A program made the position numbers and the translations under genes. Positions 39,787 through 48,799 of a DNA stretch of 64,000 bases are shown here, piece by piece (within the stretch, counting starts at the first letter, position 1; every line of letters starts with the position of its first letter). Source of the DNA: UBA1444 sp964601085 (GTDB lineage Bacteria; Bacillota; Negativicutes; UBA1444); NCBI GenBank assembly GCA_964601085.1, contig CAZRLN010000001.1, forward strand, positions 124,001 to 188,000, read 5' to 3'. A model generated the notes under the pieces. It did no database searches and was not told the DNA's origin. It saw nothing but the letters and a program-made list of their open reading frames with translations.

Positions 39787-40023
39787 ATGTCGACATTTGA
39801 AACAGTCAAGCGGATCGTAGTGGATCAGCTGCAGGTTGCTGCCGACGACGTCAAAATTGATTCCACGTTTATTGACGATCTGGGCGCAGACTCCCTGGAC
39901 ATCGTGGAATTGATCATGGCTTTTGAAGAGGAATTCAACATTGAAATTCCTGACGAAATCGCTGAAAAGATCAAGACCGTCAAAGACGCGGTGGACTATA
40001 TTGAAAAGGAAAAACAAGCCTAA
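39787..40023 (+). CDS. acpP: acyl carrier protein
   Basis: A 78-residue acidic carrier protein. ATG 39787 follows AAGGAGGTG. The phosphopantetheine-attachment Ser is in GADSLDIVELIM. All acyl intermediates of the neighbouring Fab enzymes are carried on it. A hairpin follows and may reduce transcription into the downstream fab genes relative to acpP. Confidence 0.97.
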   Translation: MSTFETVKRIVVDQLQVAADDVKIDSTFIDDLGADSLDIVELIMAFEEEFNIEIPDEIAEKIKTVKDAVDYIEKEKQA

Positions 40024-40034
40024 ACGTTGTTGAA

Positions 40035-40073
40035 TGAGAAAGTCCCGTGGACCTGTTTCGCGGGACTTTCTCA
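40035..40073 (+). terminator. 13-bp inverted repeat after acpP (attenuator or terminator)
   Basis: Bases 40035-40047 pair exactly with 40061-40073; loop of 13 bases. No pure T-run follows, so partial read-through into the next fab genes is likely. Confidence 0.6.
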
Positions 40074-40118
40074 AGACATTATCTTTTTATTGAGAGACCG
40101 ATTGGGGGATAAAATCAA

Positions 40119-41066
40119 TTGAAACTCCCGGAGTTAAGGATAGGAAAACTGGTTGCAAAAGTTCCGATCATTCAGGGCGGAATGGCGATTCGCCTTTCCA
40201 CAGCGCCGTTAGCTGCGGCCGTAGCCCGCGAAGGTGGCATTGGCTTGATCGCGGCCTCAGGAATGACGGTGGATGAGTTACGCAATGAAATTCGCTTGGC
40301 CAGATCCCTGACAGACGGGATCATTGGCATCAACATGATGGTGGCGGCTCGTTCCTTTGCAGTAATGATAAAAACAGCCATCGAGGAAGGTATCGACCTG
40401 GTAGTGGCTGGAGCGGGATTTTCCCGTGATATGTTCGGGTTGGGCAAAGAATCGGGAACACCGATCGTGCCGATTGTTTCCAGTGCAAAACTGGCCCGAA
40501 TTTCTGAAATGCTTGGTGCTTCGGCGGTAATCGTTGAGGGGAAGGAAGCCGGCGGTCATTTGGGAACAGATCGTTCCATGCGGGTTATTGTCCCGGAGGT
40601 GCGGGATGCTGTTAAGATCCCGGTTATCGGCGCTGGTGGCGTTATGACCGGAAAAGATATTGTCGAAGTGATACGATTGGGCGCTAATGGCGTGCAAATG
40701 GGAATCCGGTTTGCCGCGAGTGAGGAATCCAATGCCGGTCCGGCGCTGAAGGAGTTTTATCTCAAAGCTCGTCCCGAAGATGTTATGCTGATCAAGAGTC
40801 CGGTCGGATTACCGGGTCAAGCGGTGCGAAATCCATTCGCGGAAAAAATTGCGGATGGTACGGTTACCCGCCCGGAACCCTGCGACGGTTGCCTTAAGCA
40901 TTGTTCGCAATCGTTTTGCATTATCCGGGCCTTGATTCGCGCACAACAGGGCGACGTAGAGACCGGTCTGGTTTTTACTGGCGAAAATGTTCACAAGATC
41001 AAAAAGATAATGCCGGTTAAAGAAATAATTGCCACGTTAGTAAAGGAAGCGGAAGAAACCGAATAA
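40119..41066 (+). CDS. FabK-like / nitronate monooxygenase family flavoprotein
   Basis: A 315-residue TIM-barrel FMN protein. N-terminal VPIIQGGMAIRLSTAPLAAA, then GINMMVAA, GAGFSRDMFG, the flavin His motif EGKEAGGHLGTD, and IPVIGAGGVMTG. The family contains both enoyl-ACP reductase II (FabK) and nitronate monooxygenase. Position between acpP and fabF, with no fabI or fabV in the operon, favours the enoyl reductase role. The C-terminal cysteine cluster CDGCLKHCSQSFC is absent from the pneumococcal FabK I recall, so sequence alone is ambiguous. TTG start after GGGGGA. Confidence 0.8.
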   Translation: MKLPELRIGKLVAKVPIIQGGMAIRLSTAPLAAAVAREGGIGLIAASGMTVDELRNEIRLARSLTDGIIGINMMVAARSFAVMIKTAIEEGIDLVVAGAGFSRDMFGLGKESGTPIVPIVSSAKLARISEMLGASAVIVEGKEAGGHLGTDRSMRVIVPEVRDAVKIPVIGAGGVMTGKDIVEVIRLGANGVQMGIRFAASEESNAGPALKEFYLKARPEDVMLIKSPVGLPGQAVRNPFAEKIADGTVTRPEPCDGCLKHCSQSFCIIRALIRAQQGDVETGLVFTGENVHKIKKIMPVKEIIATLVKEAEETE

Positions 41067-41081
41067 CGAGGAGTGACAAAT

Positions 41082-42323
41082 TTGAAAAAACGCGTTGTTA
41101 TCACTGGATTAGGCGCGATTACTCCGGTTGGAAATACAGCGGAAGCGTTCTGGCAGGCACTGTTGGCAGGTCAGTCCGGAATTGGTTTGATCACCCGATT
41201 TGACGCTGCCGATTATGATGCGAAAATTGCCGGGGAAGTCAAAGGTTTTGATCCAACGGCGTTCATTGACAAGAAGGAAGCGCGCCGGATGGACCGGTTC
41301 ACACAGTTTGCGATTGCAGCCTCGCGGATGGCTCTCACCGACTCGGGCTTGGATTTGGAAAAAGAAGATCGTTCCCGGATCGGCGCGTTTGTGGGTTCTG
41401 GAATTGGCGGCATGGACACTTTGCATGAACAATACCGGACACTGTTTGAAAAAGGGCCCAATCGAATCAGCCCGTTTTTCATTCCGATGATGATTGCCAA
41501 TATGGCGGCTGGACAGGTATCCATCGCCTTTGGACTGCAGGGCCCAAGCAGCTGTGTGGTGACAGCTTGTGCAACGGGGACCAATTGCGTTGGCGATGCT
41601 ATGCGGGTCATCCAGCGTGGCGATGCCGATGTTATGGTGGCAGGCGGCACGGAAGCCGCAGTTTCACCGGCCGGCATGGCTGGCTTTTGCGCGATGAAAG
41701 CCTTGTCAACGCGCAACGATGCGCCGGAGAAAGCCTCCCGCCCCTTTGAAAAGGACCGCGATGGATTCGTAATGGGTGAGGGATCCGGTATCGTTGTTTT
41801 GGAATCGCTGGATCACGCACTAGCTCGTGGAGCGCGGATCTACGCTGAACTGGCCGGTTATGGGACCAATGCGGATGCCTACCATGTCACGGCGCCGGCG
41901 CCGGAGGGCGCACAAGCGGCCCGGTGCATGGAACTGGCGATCAAAGACGCCGGTCTGACGATTGCCGATGTCGATTACATCAATGCGCATGGTACATCGA
42001 CGCCGCTGAACGACAAGAACGAAACCCTAGGAATTAAGGCGCTGTTTGGCGATCAGGCAAAGAATGTCGCGGTCAGCTCCATCAAGTCGATGACCGGTCA
42101 TTTGTTGGGCGCCGCCGGTGGCGTCGAATGCGTTGCAACCGTGCTGACGATCGTGAATGACATGATGCCGCCTACCATCAATTATGATACTCCCGACCCG
42201 GAATTGGACCTTGATTATGTTCCCAATCAGGCCCGCGCCAAAAAAGTGAGAGCCGCATTGTCCAATTCCTTCGGCTTTGGCGGACATAATGCCACATTGC
42301 TGGTCAAAAAATTTGAAAAATAA
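41082..42323 (+). CDS. fabF: beta-ketoacyl-ACP synthase II
   Basis: Elongating condensing enzyme. TTG 41082 lies eight bases after GAGGAG and gives 413 residues beginning KKRVVITGLGAITPVGN. The catalytic Cys is in VTACATGTNCVGDA, with His in NAHGTSTPLND and KSMTGHLLGAAGG. Last gene of the fab operon; the RNase III frame begins in its final codons. Confidence 0.96.
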   Translation: MKKRVVITGLGAITPVGNTAEAFWQALLAGQSGIGLITRFDAADYDAKIAGEVKGFDPTAFIDKKEARRMDRFTQFAIAASRMALTDSGLDLEKEDRSRIGAFVGSGIGGMDTLHEQYRTLFEKGPNRISPFFIPMMIANMAAGQVSIAFGLQGPSSCVVTACATGTNCVGDAMRVIQRGDADVMVAGGTEAAVSPAGMAGFCAMKALSTRNDAPEKASRPFEKDRDGFVMGEGSGIVVLESLDHALARGARIYAELAGYGTNADAYHVTAPAPEGAQAARCMELAIKDAGLTIADVDYINAHGTSTPLNDKNETLGIKALFGDQAKNVAVSSIKSMTGHLLGAAGGVECVATVLTIVNDMMPPTINYDTPDPELDLDYVPNQARAKKVRAALSNSFGFGGHNATLLVKKFEK

Positions 42324-43020
42324 GCAGAACCGGGAGCGTCAACTGGAATATTTTACGACGTCTCTCGGTTTTTCTTTTCGCCAGCCGGAACTGTTGGCAG
42401 AGGCGTTGGTGCATTCTTCCTATGCACATGAGCATGCGAAGACTGCGATGCCGCATAATGAGCGGTTGGAGTTTTTGGGCGACGCGGTGTTGGATTTGGC
42501 AATCAGCGAGCGGTTGTTCCGGGCGATTCCAAACCTGAACGAAGGTCTGATGACACAGGCCCGGGCGGCAGTCGTCTGTGAAAAGAGCCTGGCGGCTGTG
42601 GCCCAGCAGCTTCATCTCGGCGATTTTTTGTTGCTGGGCTGCGGCGAACGGTCACGGGATGGCAAATATCCGGCGTCCATTCTTGCCGATGCTTTGGAAG
42701 CTGTGATTGGAGCCATTTACCTGGACGGCGGACTGGAGCCGGTACAAAGGTTTATCGATCGATTCTTGGGCGCAGAACTGTTGCGAGCACAGCAGGGTTC
42801 GATCATTCAGGATTATAAGACGCAATTGCAACAGGAATTGCAAAAAGAGGGTCCGCGAGCGATCGCTTATCAACTGATTTCGCAGACAGGGCCGCCTCAT
42901 GACCGCACCTTTGCGGTGGAAGTATGGGTGGATGGGGAAGTGTTCGGTTCCGGATCCGGGAAGTCCAAAAAAGAAGCGGAACAGGTTGCGGCGCAAGCGG
43001 CGTTGACTACATTGGAGTAA
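42313..43020 (+). CDS. rnc: ribonuclease III
   Basis: Double-strand-specific endoribonuclease that matures rRNA. Signature NERLEFLGDAVLDL (residues about 44-57 from TTG 42313), a second acidic cluster DALEAVIGAIYLDGG, and a C-terminal dsRNA-binding domain ending SGKSKKEAEQVAAQAAL. Start is uncertain: TTG 42313 gives 235 residues and matches family length, but no good ribosome binding site is visible and translational coupling to fabF is likely. Followed by a terminator, spoVS, then smc-ftsY. Confidence 0.93.
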   Translation: MKNKQNRERQLEYFTTSLGFSFRQPELLAEALVHSSYAHEHAKTAMPHNERLEFLGDAVLDLAISERLFRAIPNLNEGLMTQARAAVVCEKSLAAVAQQLHLGDFLLLGCGERSRDGKYPASILADALEAVIGAIYLDGGLEPVQRFIDRFLGAELLRAQQGSIIQDYKTQLQQELQKEGPRAIAYQLISQTGPPHDRTFAVEVWVDGEVFGSGSGKSKKEAEQVAAQAALTTLE

Positions 43021-43030
43021 ACAAAGAAAG

Positions 43031-43063
43031 AAGCGGCCGGGAGAATATCTTGGCTGCTTTTTT
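43031..43063 (+). terminator. terminator after rnc
   Basis: AAGCGGCC (43031-43038) pairs with GGCTGCTT (43052-43059) with one G-U, then TTTTT. It ends the fab-rnc transcript. Confidence 0.8.
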
Positions 43064-43069
43064 ACTTTT

Positions 43070-43098
43070 AGAGGATTTCTGTCAGAAGTGCAGAAAGA
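43070..43098 (+). promoter_or_regulatory. candidate sigma-H promoter of spoVS
   Basis: AGAGGATTT (43070-43078) matches all positions of the sigma-H -35 consensus RnAGGAwWW. After 11 bases, GCAGAAAGA (43090-43098) matches seven of nine -10 positions (RnnGAATww). Bacillus spoVS is sigma-H dependent. Confidence 0.45.
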
Positions 43099-43142
43099 CT
43101 TATTAAAATGTTGATTATCTGTCTAATGAAGGAGGGGCGATC

Positions 43143-43403
43143 ATGACTGTATTAAAAGTGTCCGCGGTATCCAATCCCAAATCGGTTGCCGGCGCGTTGG
43201 CGGCGGTAGTGCGTGAGAATGGTTCGGCAGAAATGCAGGCGGTCGGAGCGGGCGCTGTCAACCAGTCAATGAAAGCCATAGCGATTGCCCGTGGCTATTT
43301 GGCGCCGGCGGGGATCAATCTGGTGGCCATTCCTTCGTTTGCCGAAATCGAGATTGATGGACAAGAAAAAACCGCTTTGCATTTTCGGGTTGAGCCACGA
43401 TAA
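43143..43403 (+). CDS. spoVS: stage V sporulation protein S
   Basis: An 86-residue Alba-like protein strongly conserved in spore formers: TVLKVSAVSNPKSVAGALAA, then VGAGAVNQSMKAIAIARGYL and LVAIPSFAEIEIDGQEKTA. In Bacillus it affects septation and spore coat assembly. ATG 43143 follows GAAGGAGG. It forms its own transcription unit between rnc and smc, with a terminator on each side and a candidate sigma-H promoter. It is the clearest sign of endospore formation in the window. Confidence 0.95.
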   Translation: MTVLKVSAVSNPKSVAGALAAVVRENGSAEMQAVGAGAVNQSMKAIAIARGYLAPAGINLVAIPSFAEIEIDGQEKTALHFRVEPR

Positions 43404-43423
43404 GAGTCGTCATTCGCTTTGAT

Positions 43424-43454
43424 ACCTGTCCGCATTCGCTGACGGACAGGTTTT
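43424..43454 (+). terminator. terminator after spoVS
   Basis: ACCTGTCCG (43424-43432) pairs with CGGACAGGT (43443-43451), followed by TTTATTT. Confidence 0.85.
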
Positions 43455-43456
43455 AT

Positions 43457-43485
43457 TTGTGTTGCACGATTTCTCATGTTACAAT
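43457..43485 (+). promoter_or_regulatory. promoter of smc-ftsY
   Basis: TTGTGT (43457-43462), 17-base spacer, TACAAT (43480-43485), with the extended TGT before the -10. Confidence 0.6.
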
Positions 43486-43547
43486 TTTTTATTGTGAAGT
43501 GGGTTTTCCACTCTGTAAATATGAAATGAAAGACTGGATGTGATGGT

Positions 43548-46500
43548 TTGCTTCTGAAAAAGTTCGAGGTCTTTGGCTTTAAATCATTCGCCGATAAGAC
43601 CGAACTTGAGTTCAGCCCCGGAATCAACGCGATTGTCGGCCCGAACGGCAGCGGCAAGAGCAACTTGTCCGATGCAATTCGTTGGGCGTTGGGTGAACAA
43701 AGTATCCGGAATTTACGCGGCGCGAAAATGGAAGACGTAATTTTTTCGGGGACGACACAGCGGCGGCCGCTCGGCATTGCCGAAGTTTCGTTGACTTTTG
43801 ACAACTATGACGCTTTATTGCCGCTCGACTTCGGTGAAGTGACCGTGACCCGGCGGGTGTTTCGTTCCGGCGAAAGCGAGTATTATATCAATAAGTCGCA
43901 CTGTCGGCTTAAAGACTTGCAGGAATTGTTGGCGGGGACCGGACTGGGTCGTGAATCCATGGCAGTGATCAGCCAAAATAAGATTGATGAAATTCTCAAC
44001 AGCAAACCAGAAGAACGGCGGCTGCTGTTTGAGGAAGTCATTGGGATCGCCCGCTTCAAACAGCGCCGCAAAGACGCCGTGCGCAAGATGGAGGATACCG
44101 AGCAGAACCTCACCCGGGTGCGGGATATTCTCGCGGAAATTGAAACGCAAATTGAGCCTTTGCGGGAGAGCGCCGAGAAAACCAGCCGCTACAATAAACT
44201 GTATTCCCATTATGTGCAATGCAAAACCACGTTGTTTATCAATCGTTACGATTTAGCCAGGGAACAGCTGATCCGCCTGGCGACGGAAGAAAAGAAGACG
44301 CTGGATGCCGCGATCGCCGCTTCGACCCAATTGTCGGTCGCCGAGAGTGAACGGGAATTGTTGGGCGCGGAGCTGGCCAATACGGATGAACAACTGCTTT
44401 ACTACGACCGGGTGCTGGCGACGGGCAGCCTAGCGTTGCAAAAAGCGGACAGCCGCCTGCAAGTCGGTAAGGAACGGTTGGAACACATTCAACAACGGCA
44501 GTTGCAACTGGCGAATGACGAAAAGGGGTTGGCGGAACGTCAGGAGTTCCTAGCCGGAACGCTGGCGGATTGTGAAGAAAAACTCATATCCCTGCAGATG
44601 GAAGAGGAAACACTGACCACAGAGCTGGCGTCGGCGACGACTCTACTGGAAACCAGAAATCAATCCATTAAAACATTGGAACGGCAGATCCATGAGGCGA
44701 GGGATCTGGTGTTTGACCAGTTGCAGGTAGTTGTGGACGAACGCAACACCCTTCGTCAGGCGGAACGGGAATTCGAGAGATTGGAACAACAAAAAATCCG
44801 TCTGGACCGTGAGCTGCAAACGCTGACGGCGGAAGCGCAGGCTGCCGGCGAACTGTGTCAGTCCAAGGAAAGCGAGTATCAGAATTATTTGCGTCAGAGT
44901 GAGCATCTGGCGCAGACGCAAACGAAACTCACCAAAGAGCGGGATCAACTGGAATCGGAACTGCGTCGGCAACAACAACAGGAAAAAGAACAGGCAAACC
45001 GGCGGCAGGAGATCCTTTCCAAACGCAAGGTACTGTCTTCCATGCAAAGCGCCTATGAGGGATTCAGTTTTGGCAGCCGGAATGTTCTCAAGAGTACCCA
45101 ACCATGGCGGGAGAAGGTACTGGGAGCGGTAGCCCAGCTATTGCGCGTGCCAGATGCCTACGTGACGGCCATTGAAACGACGCTCGGCGCTGCGATGCAA
45201 AATATCGTGACGGAAGATGAGCAAACGGCAAAGGCGGCTGTGAATTTTCTCAAGGAAGGACGCCTGGGGCGGGCCACTTTTTTGCCGTTGGAGTCGATTC
45301 GGGCGCAAAGCGCCCGTGACTTTGAAACTGCGGCCGCCAAGGCGTCGGGAGCAGTCGGGTTAGCTTCGACATTGGTCGATACGGAGCCTCGTTACAAAAT
45401 CCTCAAAGATATGCTTTTAGGGCGCACCGTTGTCGCCAAAGACTTGGATGCGGCGTTGAAGTTATCGCGCGAAAGCGGGCAGCGCCTGCGTATCGTCACG
45501 CTGGACGGCGAACTGATTAATCCCGGCGGTTCCATAACCGGCGGCAGGTCGTCGCAGAAAGAACAGGGGTTCCTGAGCCGGCAAAATGAAATCGATGAAT
45601 TGACCCGTGATTTGAGTCGCGTGGAGCAACAGCTGGCCAATATTTCCGGTATTCTCCAGCAAATAACGGACAAGATTGCCGCCAATGAAACACAAGCAAA
45701 AGAAAACCGCGAGGGTCAGAGTCAGGCAGAGTTGCAGAAAAACGACATTGGGCGCGGGTTAATCCGGTGGCGGCAAGACGAGGAACGGCTCCGGCTGGCG
45801 ATGGACACTTGCCGCAATGAAATCCTTCAGGCAGGCATCCAGTCGGAGGAGCAAACCCGGCTAGCGGAAGCAACCCGGCAGCGGCTGGAGTCATTGCGTG
45901 AGCAGGAAATCCGCAACAAAGACCGGATTGACGAATGGCAGTTGGAACTGACGCAAACACAAACGGCGCGGGATGAGCAGGACAAGAAAGTAACTGCATT
46001 GAAAATCCGGCAAAATGATTTCCGACATCGCCGGGAAAACGCCGTAGCGGACCAAAGCCGTCAGGCGCAGGAACGGGATCGGATTGATCAGCAATGGCAA
46101 CAGTTGCGACAGGAAGCCGACAAAGTCGCCGGACAGAGGGACGAAACCGAATGGGAATTGAAGGACGCTGCATTTGAACGGCAGGATTTGTCGGAAAAGA
46201 ATGAACGGTATCGGGTTTTCCGCAATGATCTGTACACGGCCAAAATGCAGCTGGTAGCCGAAGCCCAGAAGATGGATCGGGTTTTGCGTGATCTCAAGCG
46301 ACGCTGCCATGACTTGGAAGAGGCGCTTCACACGACACAGTTGGAGTTTGCCAAATACGAGTTTGAGGTGAAGAGTTGCCAGGAACAGATCGAAACCCAG
46401 TACAACAGCACGTTGGCGGAAGCTGCCAAAAACCGGATTCAGGCGCCGGTCACCGAGATTGAAGCCCAGGCCCGGCAGTGCGAACGCGAAATACAGGAGA

Positions 46501-47141
46501 TCGGCCCGGTGAACCCAACGGCAGTCGAGGAATACCGTCGAACAGCGGACCGATATGAGTTCCTGCAATCCCAGGCGACGGATCTGGATGCCGCGGTCAA
46601 GTCTCTGCGCCAGATTATCGAGGATATTGATCGAACCATGGCAGAACGTTTCACAGCAGGGTTTGCCGAGATCAATACGCATTTCAGCGATATTTTTGTC
46701 CGTTTGTTCGGTGGCGGCAGTGCGATGCTGGAGTTGTCGGCGGCGGAAAACGTGTTGGAATCCGGAGTAGAGATTTTCGTCCAACCGCCGGGAAAACGCC
46801 GGCAAAACCTGGCGCTGCTTTCCGGCGGCGAACGCGCTCTCACCGTGATATCCATCTTATTTGCATTTCTCGCTTATCGCCCGGCTCCGTTCTGCGTGGT
46901 CGATGAAATTGATTCGGCATTGGATGAAGCGAATGTCCGCCGTTTCAGCGAATTTTTGACCGAGTATTCAAAGCGCAGTCAGTTTATCGTCGTAACGCAT
47001 CGCAAGGGAACGATGGAAGCGGCGGATATATTGCACGGCGTAACGATGGAAGATTCCGGCGTGTCCCGTCTGGTATCCGTGAAATTTACGGAGGACGGGA
47101 AGCCTAAAGAAGAGGAGCGAATGATGCGTGGGACTATTTGA
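43548..47141 (+). CDS. smc: chromosome segregation protein SMC
   Basis: A 1197-residue condensin ATPase. TTG 43548 gives MLLKKFEVFGFKSFADKT, the usual SMC start. Walker A GPNGSGKS (31-38), a long coiled coil (about 165-500), a hinge (about 510-680) with GAVAQLLRVPDAYVTAIETT and GGSITGGRSS, a second coiled coil (about 690-1020), the ABC signature LLSGGERALTVISILFAF and Walker B FCVVDEIDSALDEANV. It overlaps ftsY by 14 bases; ftsY-smc linkage is typical. Confidence 0.97.
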   Translation: MLLKKFEVFGFKSFADKTELEFSPGINAIVGPNGSGKSNLSDAIRWALGEQSIRNLRGAKMEDVIFSGTTQRRPLGIAEVSLTFDNYDALLPLDFGEVTVTRRVFRSGESEYYINKSHCRLKDLQELLAGTGLGRESMAVISQNKIDEILNSKPEERRLLFEEVIGIARFKQRRKDAVRKMEDTEQNLTRVRDILAEIETQIEPLRESAEKTSRYNKLYSHYVQCKTTLFINRYDLAREQLIRLATEEKKTLDAAIAASTQLSVAESERELLGAELANTDEQLLYYDRVLATGSLALQKADSRLQVGKERLEHIQQRQLQLANDEKGLAERQEFLAGTLADCEEKLISLQMEEETLTTELASATTLLETRNQSIKTLERQIHEARDLVFDQLQVVVDERNTLRQAEREFERLEQQKIRLDRELQTLTAEAQAAGELCQSKESEYQNYLRQSEHLAQTQTKLTKERDQLESELRRQQQQEKEQANRRQEILSKRKVLSSMQSAYEGFSFGSRNVLKSTQPWREKVLGAVAQLLRVPDAYVTAIETTLGAAMQNIVTEDEQTAKAAVNFLKEGRLGRATFLPLESIRAQSARDFETAAAKASGAVGLASTLVDTEPRYKILKDMLLGRTVVAKDLDAALKLSRESGQRLRIVTLDGELINPGGSITGGRSSQKEQGFLSRQNEIDELTRDLSRVEQQLANISGILQQITDKIAANETQAKENREGQSQAELQKNDIGRGLIRWRQDEERLRLAMDTCRNEILQAGIQSEEQTRLAEATRQRLESLREQEIRNKDRIDEWQLELTQTQTARDEQDKKVTALKIRQNDFRHRRENAVADQSRQAQERDRIDQQWQQLRQEADKVAGQRDETEWELKDAAFERQDLSEKNERYRVFRNDLYTAKMQLVAEAQKMDRVLRDLKRRCHDLEEALHTTQLEFAKYEFEVKSCQEQIETQYNSTLAEAAKNRIQAPVTEIEAQARQCEREIQEIGPVNPTAVEEYRRTADRYEFLQSQATDLDAAVKSLRQIIEDIDRTMAERFTAGFAEINTHFSDIFVRLFGGGSAMLELSAAENVLESGVEIFVQPPGKRRQNLALLSGGERALTVISILFAFLAYRPAPFCVVDEIDSALDEANVRRFSEFLTEYSKRSQFIVVTHRKGTMEAADILHGVTMEDSGVSRLVSVKFTEDGKPKEEERMMRGTI

Positions 47142-48042
47142 TTCTTTAAAAAACAGCCTGGAGAAGAGCCGGCGGAGTCTGGCGGAAAAACTTACCACTC
47201 TAATTGGGGCCGCTTCGGCATTGGATGATGATTTCTACGACGATTTGGAAGCAACTCTGATCATGTCGGACACTGGCGCTGGCGTTGCCAGTCGCCTGAT
47301 TGCATCGATTCGGAAGATTGCTTCCGCCAAGGGAATTCAGACTCCCGCCGAATTATTGCCGGTCCTCGAGCAGGAGATCGCCGCCCTGATGCAGGGGAAG
47401 GACCCGATTGCGATTGTGCCGGGTCAAACCCATGTTATCCTGATTGTGGGGGTCAACGGTTCAGGCAAGACAACTTCCATCGGCAAACTGGCCCACTACT
47501 ACAAAAACCAAGGAAAAACCGTGCTATTGGCCGCAGCGGACACGTTCCGCGCTGCGGCCGGCGAACAGTTGACTCTTTGGGCAGAGCGCACCGGTGTTGA
47601 CATTGTTTGCCACACTGAAGGCTCGGATCCGGCAGCGGTGGTCTATGATGCGGTTTTGGCAGCCAAGGCCCGGAAAATAGATATTCTGCTTGTGGATACG
47701 GCTGGTCGCCTTCATACCAAGGCCAATTTGATGGAAGAACTGAAAAAAATCCGTCGGGTCATTCAGCGGGAGTTACCGGATGCTCCCCAGGAAACCTTGC
47801 TGGTGCTGGATGCCGTTACCGGTCAGAATGCTTTGCATCAGGCCAAGATTTTTAACGAAGCGACGGAACTGACCGGCGTCATCCTGACGAAACTGGAAGG
47901 CACGGCCAAAGGCGGATTTGCGATCTCGATCCGGACGGAGCTGGGCGTTCCGGTTCGCTGGGTGGGACTGGGTGAACAAAAAGCCGATTTCGCGCCCTTT
48001 GACGCCGTTACGTATGCCCATGCCCTGCTCAATGAAAAATAA
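47128..48042 (+). CDS. ftsY: signal recognition particle receptor FtsY
   Basis: SRP receptor GTPase at the membrane. GTG 47128 gives 304 residues: N domain about 1-85 with no acidic A domain, then the G domain with GVNGSGKTTSIGKLA, DTFRAAAGEQL, DTAGRLHTKANLMEEL and TKLEGTAKGGFAI. GAG-rich ribosome binding site lies within smc. A weak hairpin with a T-rich tail follows (about 48045-48085). Its partner Ffh is encoded 2.6 kb downstream. Confidence 0.96.
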   Translation: MGLFDSLKNSLEKSRRSLAEKLTTLIGAASALDDDFYDDLEATLIMSDTGAGVASRLIASIRKIASAKGIQTPAELLPVLEQEIAALMQGKDPIAIVPGQTHVILIVGVNGSGKTTSIGKLAHYYKNQGKTVLLAAADTFRAAAGEQLTLWAERTGVDIVCHTEGSDPAAVVYDAVLAAKARKIDILLVDTAGRLHTKANLMEELKKIRRVIQRELPDAPQETLLVLDAVTGQNALHQAKIFNEATELTGVILTKLEGTAKGGFAISIRTELGVPVRWVGLGEQKADFAPFDAVTYAHALLNEK

Positions 48043-48117
48043 ATGAAAGCTCCCTTCGGTTTTGACTGGGGGGAGTTTCGTTTTTCCAATTCATAATATA
48101 AAAGCTGGAGGTGTGCT

Positions 48118-48729
48118 ATGACCAAAAAGATTGGCGTCATTGCCATATTCGCAATCCTATTGCTTTTTGTCAGCGGCATGCGGGAATTCGCTTCTGTGGC
48201 CCACGCGGAATCCGGTGGCGCGTTACAGGTCGCCGGAATTGGTTCGTTTCCCCTGCCAGATTGGCTGGAGGCCAAAGCGGCCAAAGGATTGGAAAATCAG
48301 CCGAATGCCGGCATGCAATATGATTTGGTCGGTTTTTCCAAAGATACCTGGCATTATGCACGATTGGTCGCCTATAAAATGGATCAGAATTTGGGAGTCG
48401 CCTCGCTGCTGTTTGGCGTGGCCGAAGCAAATCCCCAAGTGTTGGGCGAATTGGCTCGGCCGCTTTTGGAGAAGAGTCTGGCGGATAACGGCGGTAAAAT
48501 TCTGGAGTGGTTGCCGGCAAAAAAAGCGCCGCTGGGTGGACGCAATGTGCCCTCGATAACGGCGCGGCTGATAATGACCGACAAGGTGCCGCTACCGATG
48601 ACGGCGACCGTATATGTTTTTCTGCATCAGGACCGATTGTTTGCTGTGGGGTTGTTTTCACCGGACAGCGACCGGCAGTTCTGGGCGCAACAATTTCGTC
48701 AGATGGCTGCGGATTTGAAGTGGAATTAG
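48118..48729 (+). CDS. exported protein of unknown function
   Basis: A 203-residue protein with a clear signal peptide (residues 1-30, KKIGVIAIFAILLLFVSGM, cleavage after HA). The mature part is a mixed alpha/beta domain with no motif I recognise; segments such as GGALQVAGIGSFPLPDWLE, QYDLVGFSKDTWHYARLVAY and PLPMTATVYVFLHQDRLFAV suggest a lipocalin-like or BON-like fold only loosely. ATG 48118 follows TGGAGGTG. Monocistronic between ftsY and the M20 gene. Confidence 0.75.
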   Translation: MTKKIGVIAIFAILLLFVSGMREFASVAHAESGGALQVAGIGSFPLPDWLEAKAAKGLENQPNAGMQYDLVGFSKDTWHYARLVAYKMDQNLGVASLLFGVAEANPQVLGELARPLLEKSLADNGGKILEWLPAKKAPLGGRNVPSITARLIMTDKVPLPMTATVYVFLHQDRLFAVGLFSPDSDRQFWAQQFRQMAADLKWN

Positions 48730-48799
48730 TGCTAAATGAAAATATTCTGAAACGTAATGAATACGCTTTTCGGCCGAATTTGTGAACGGGAGAGATATT

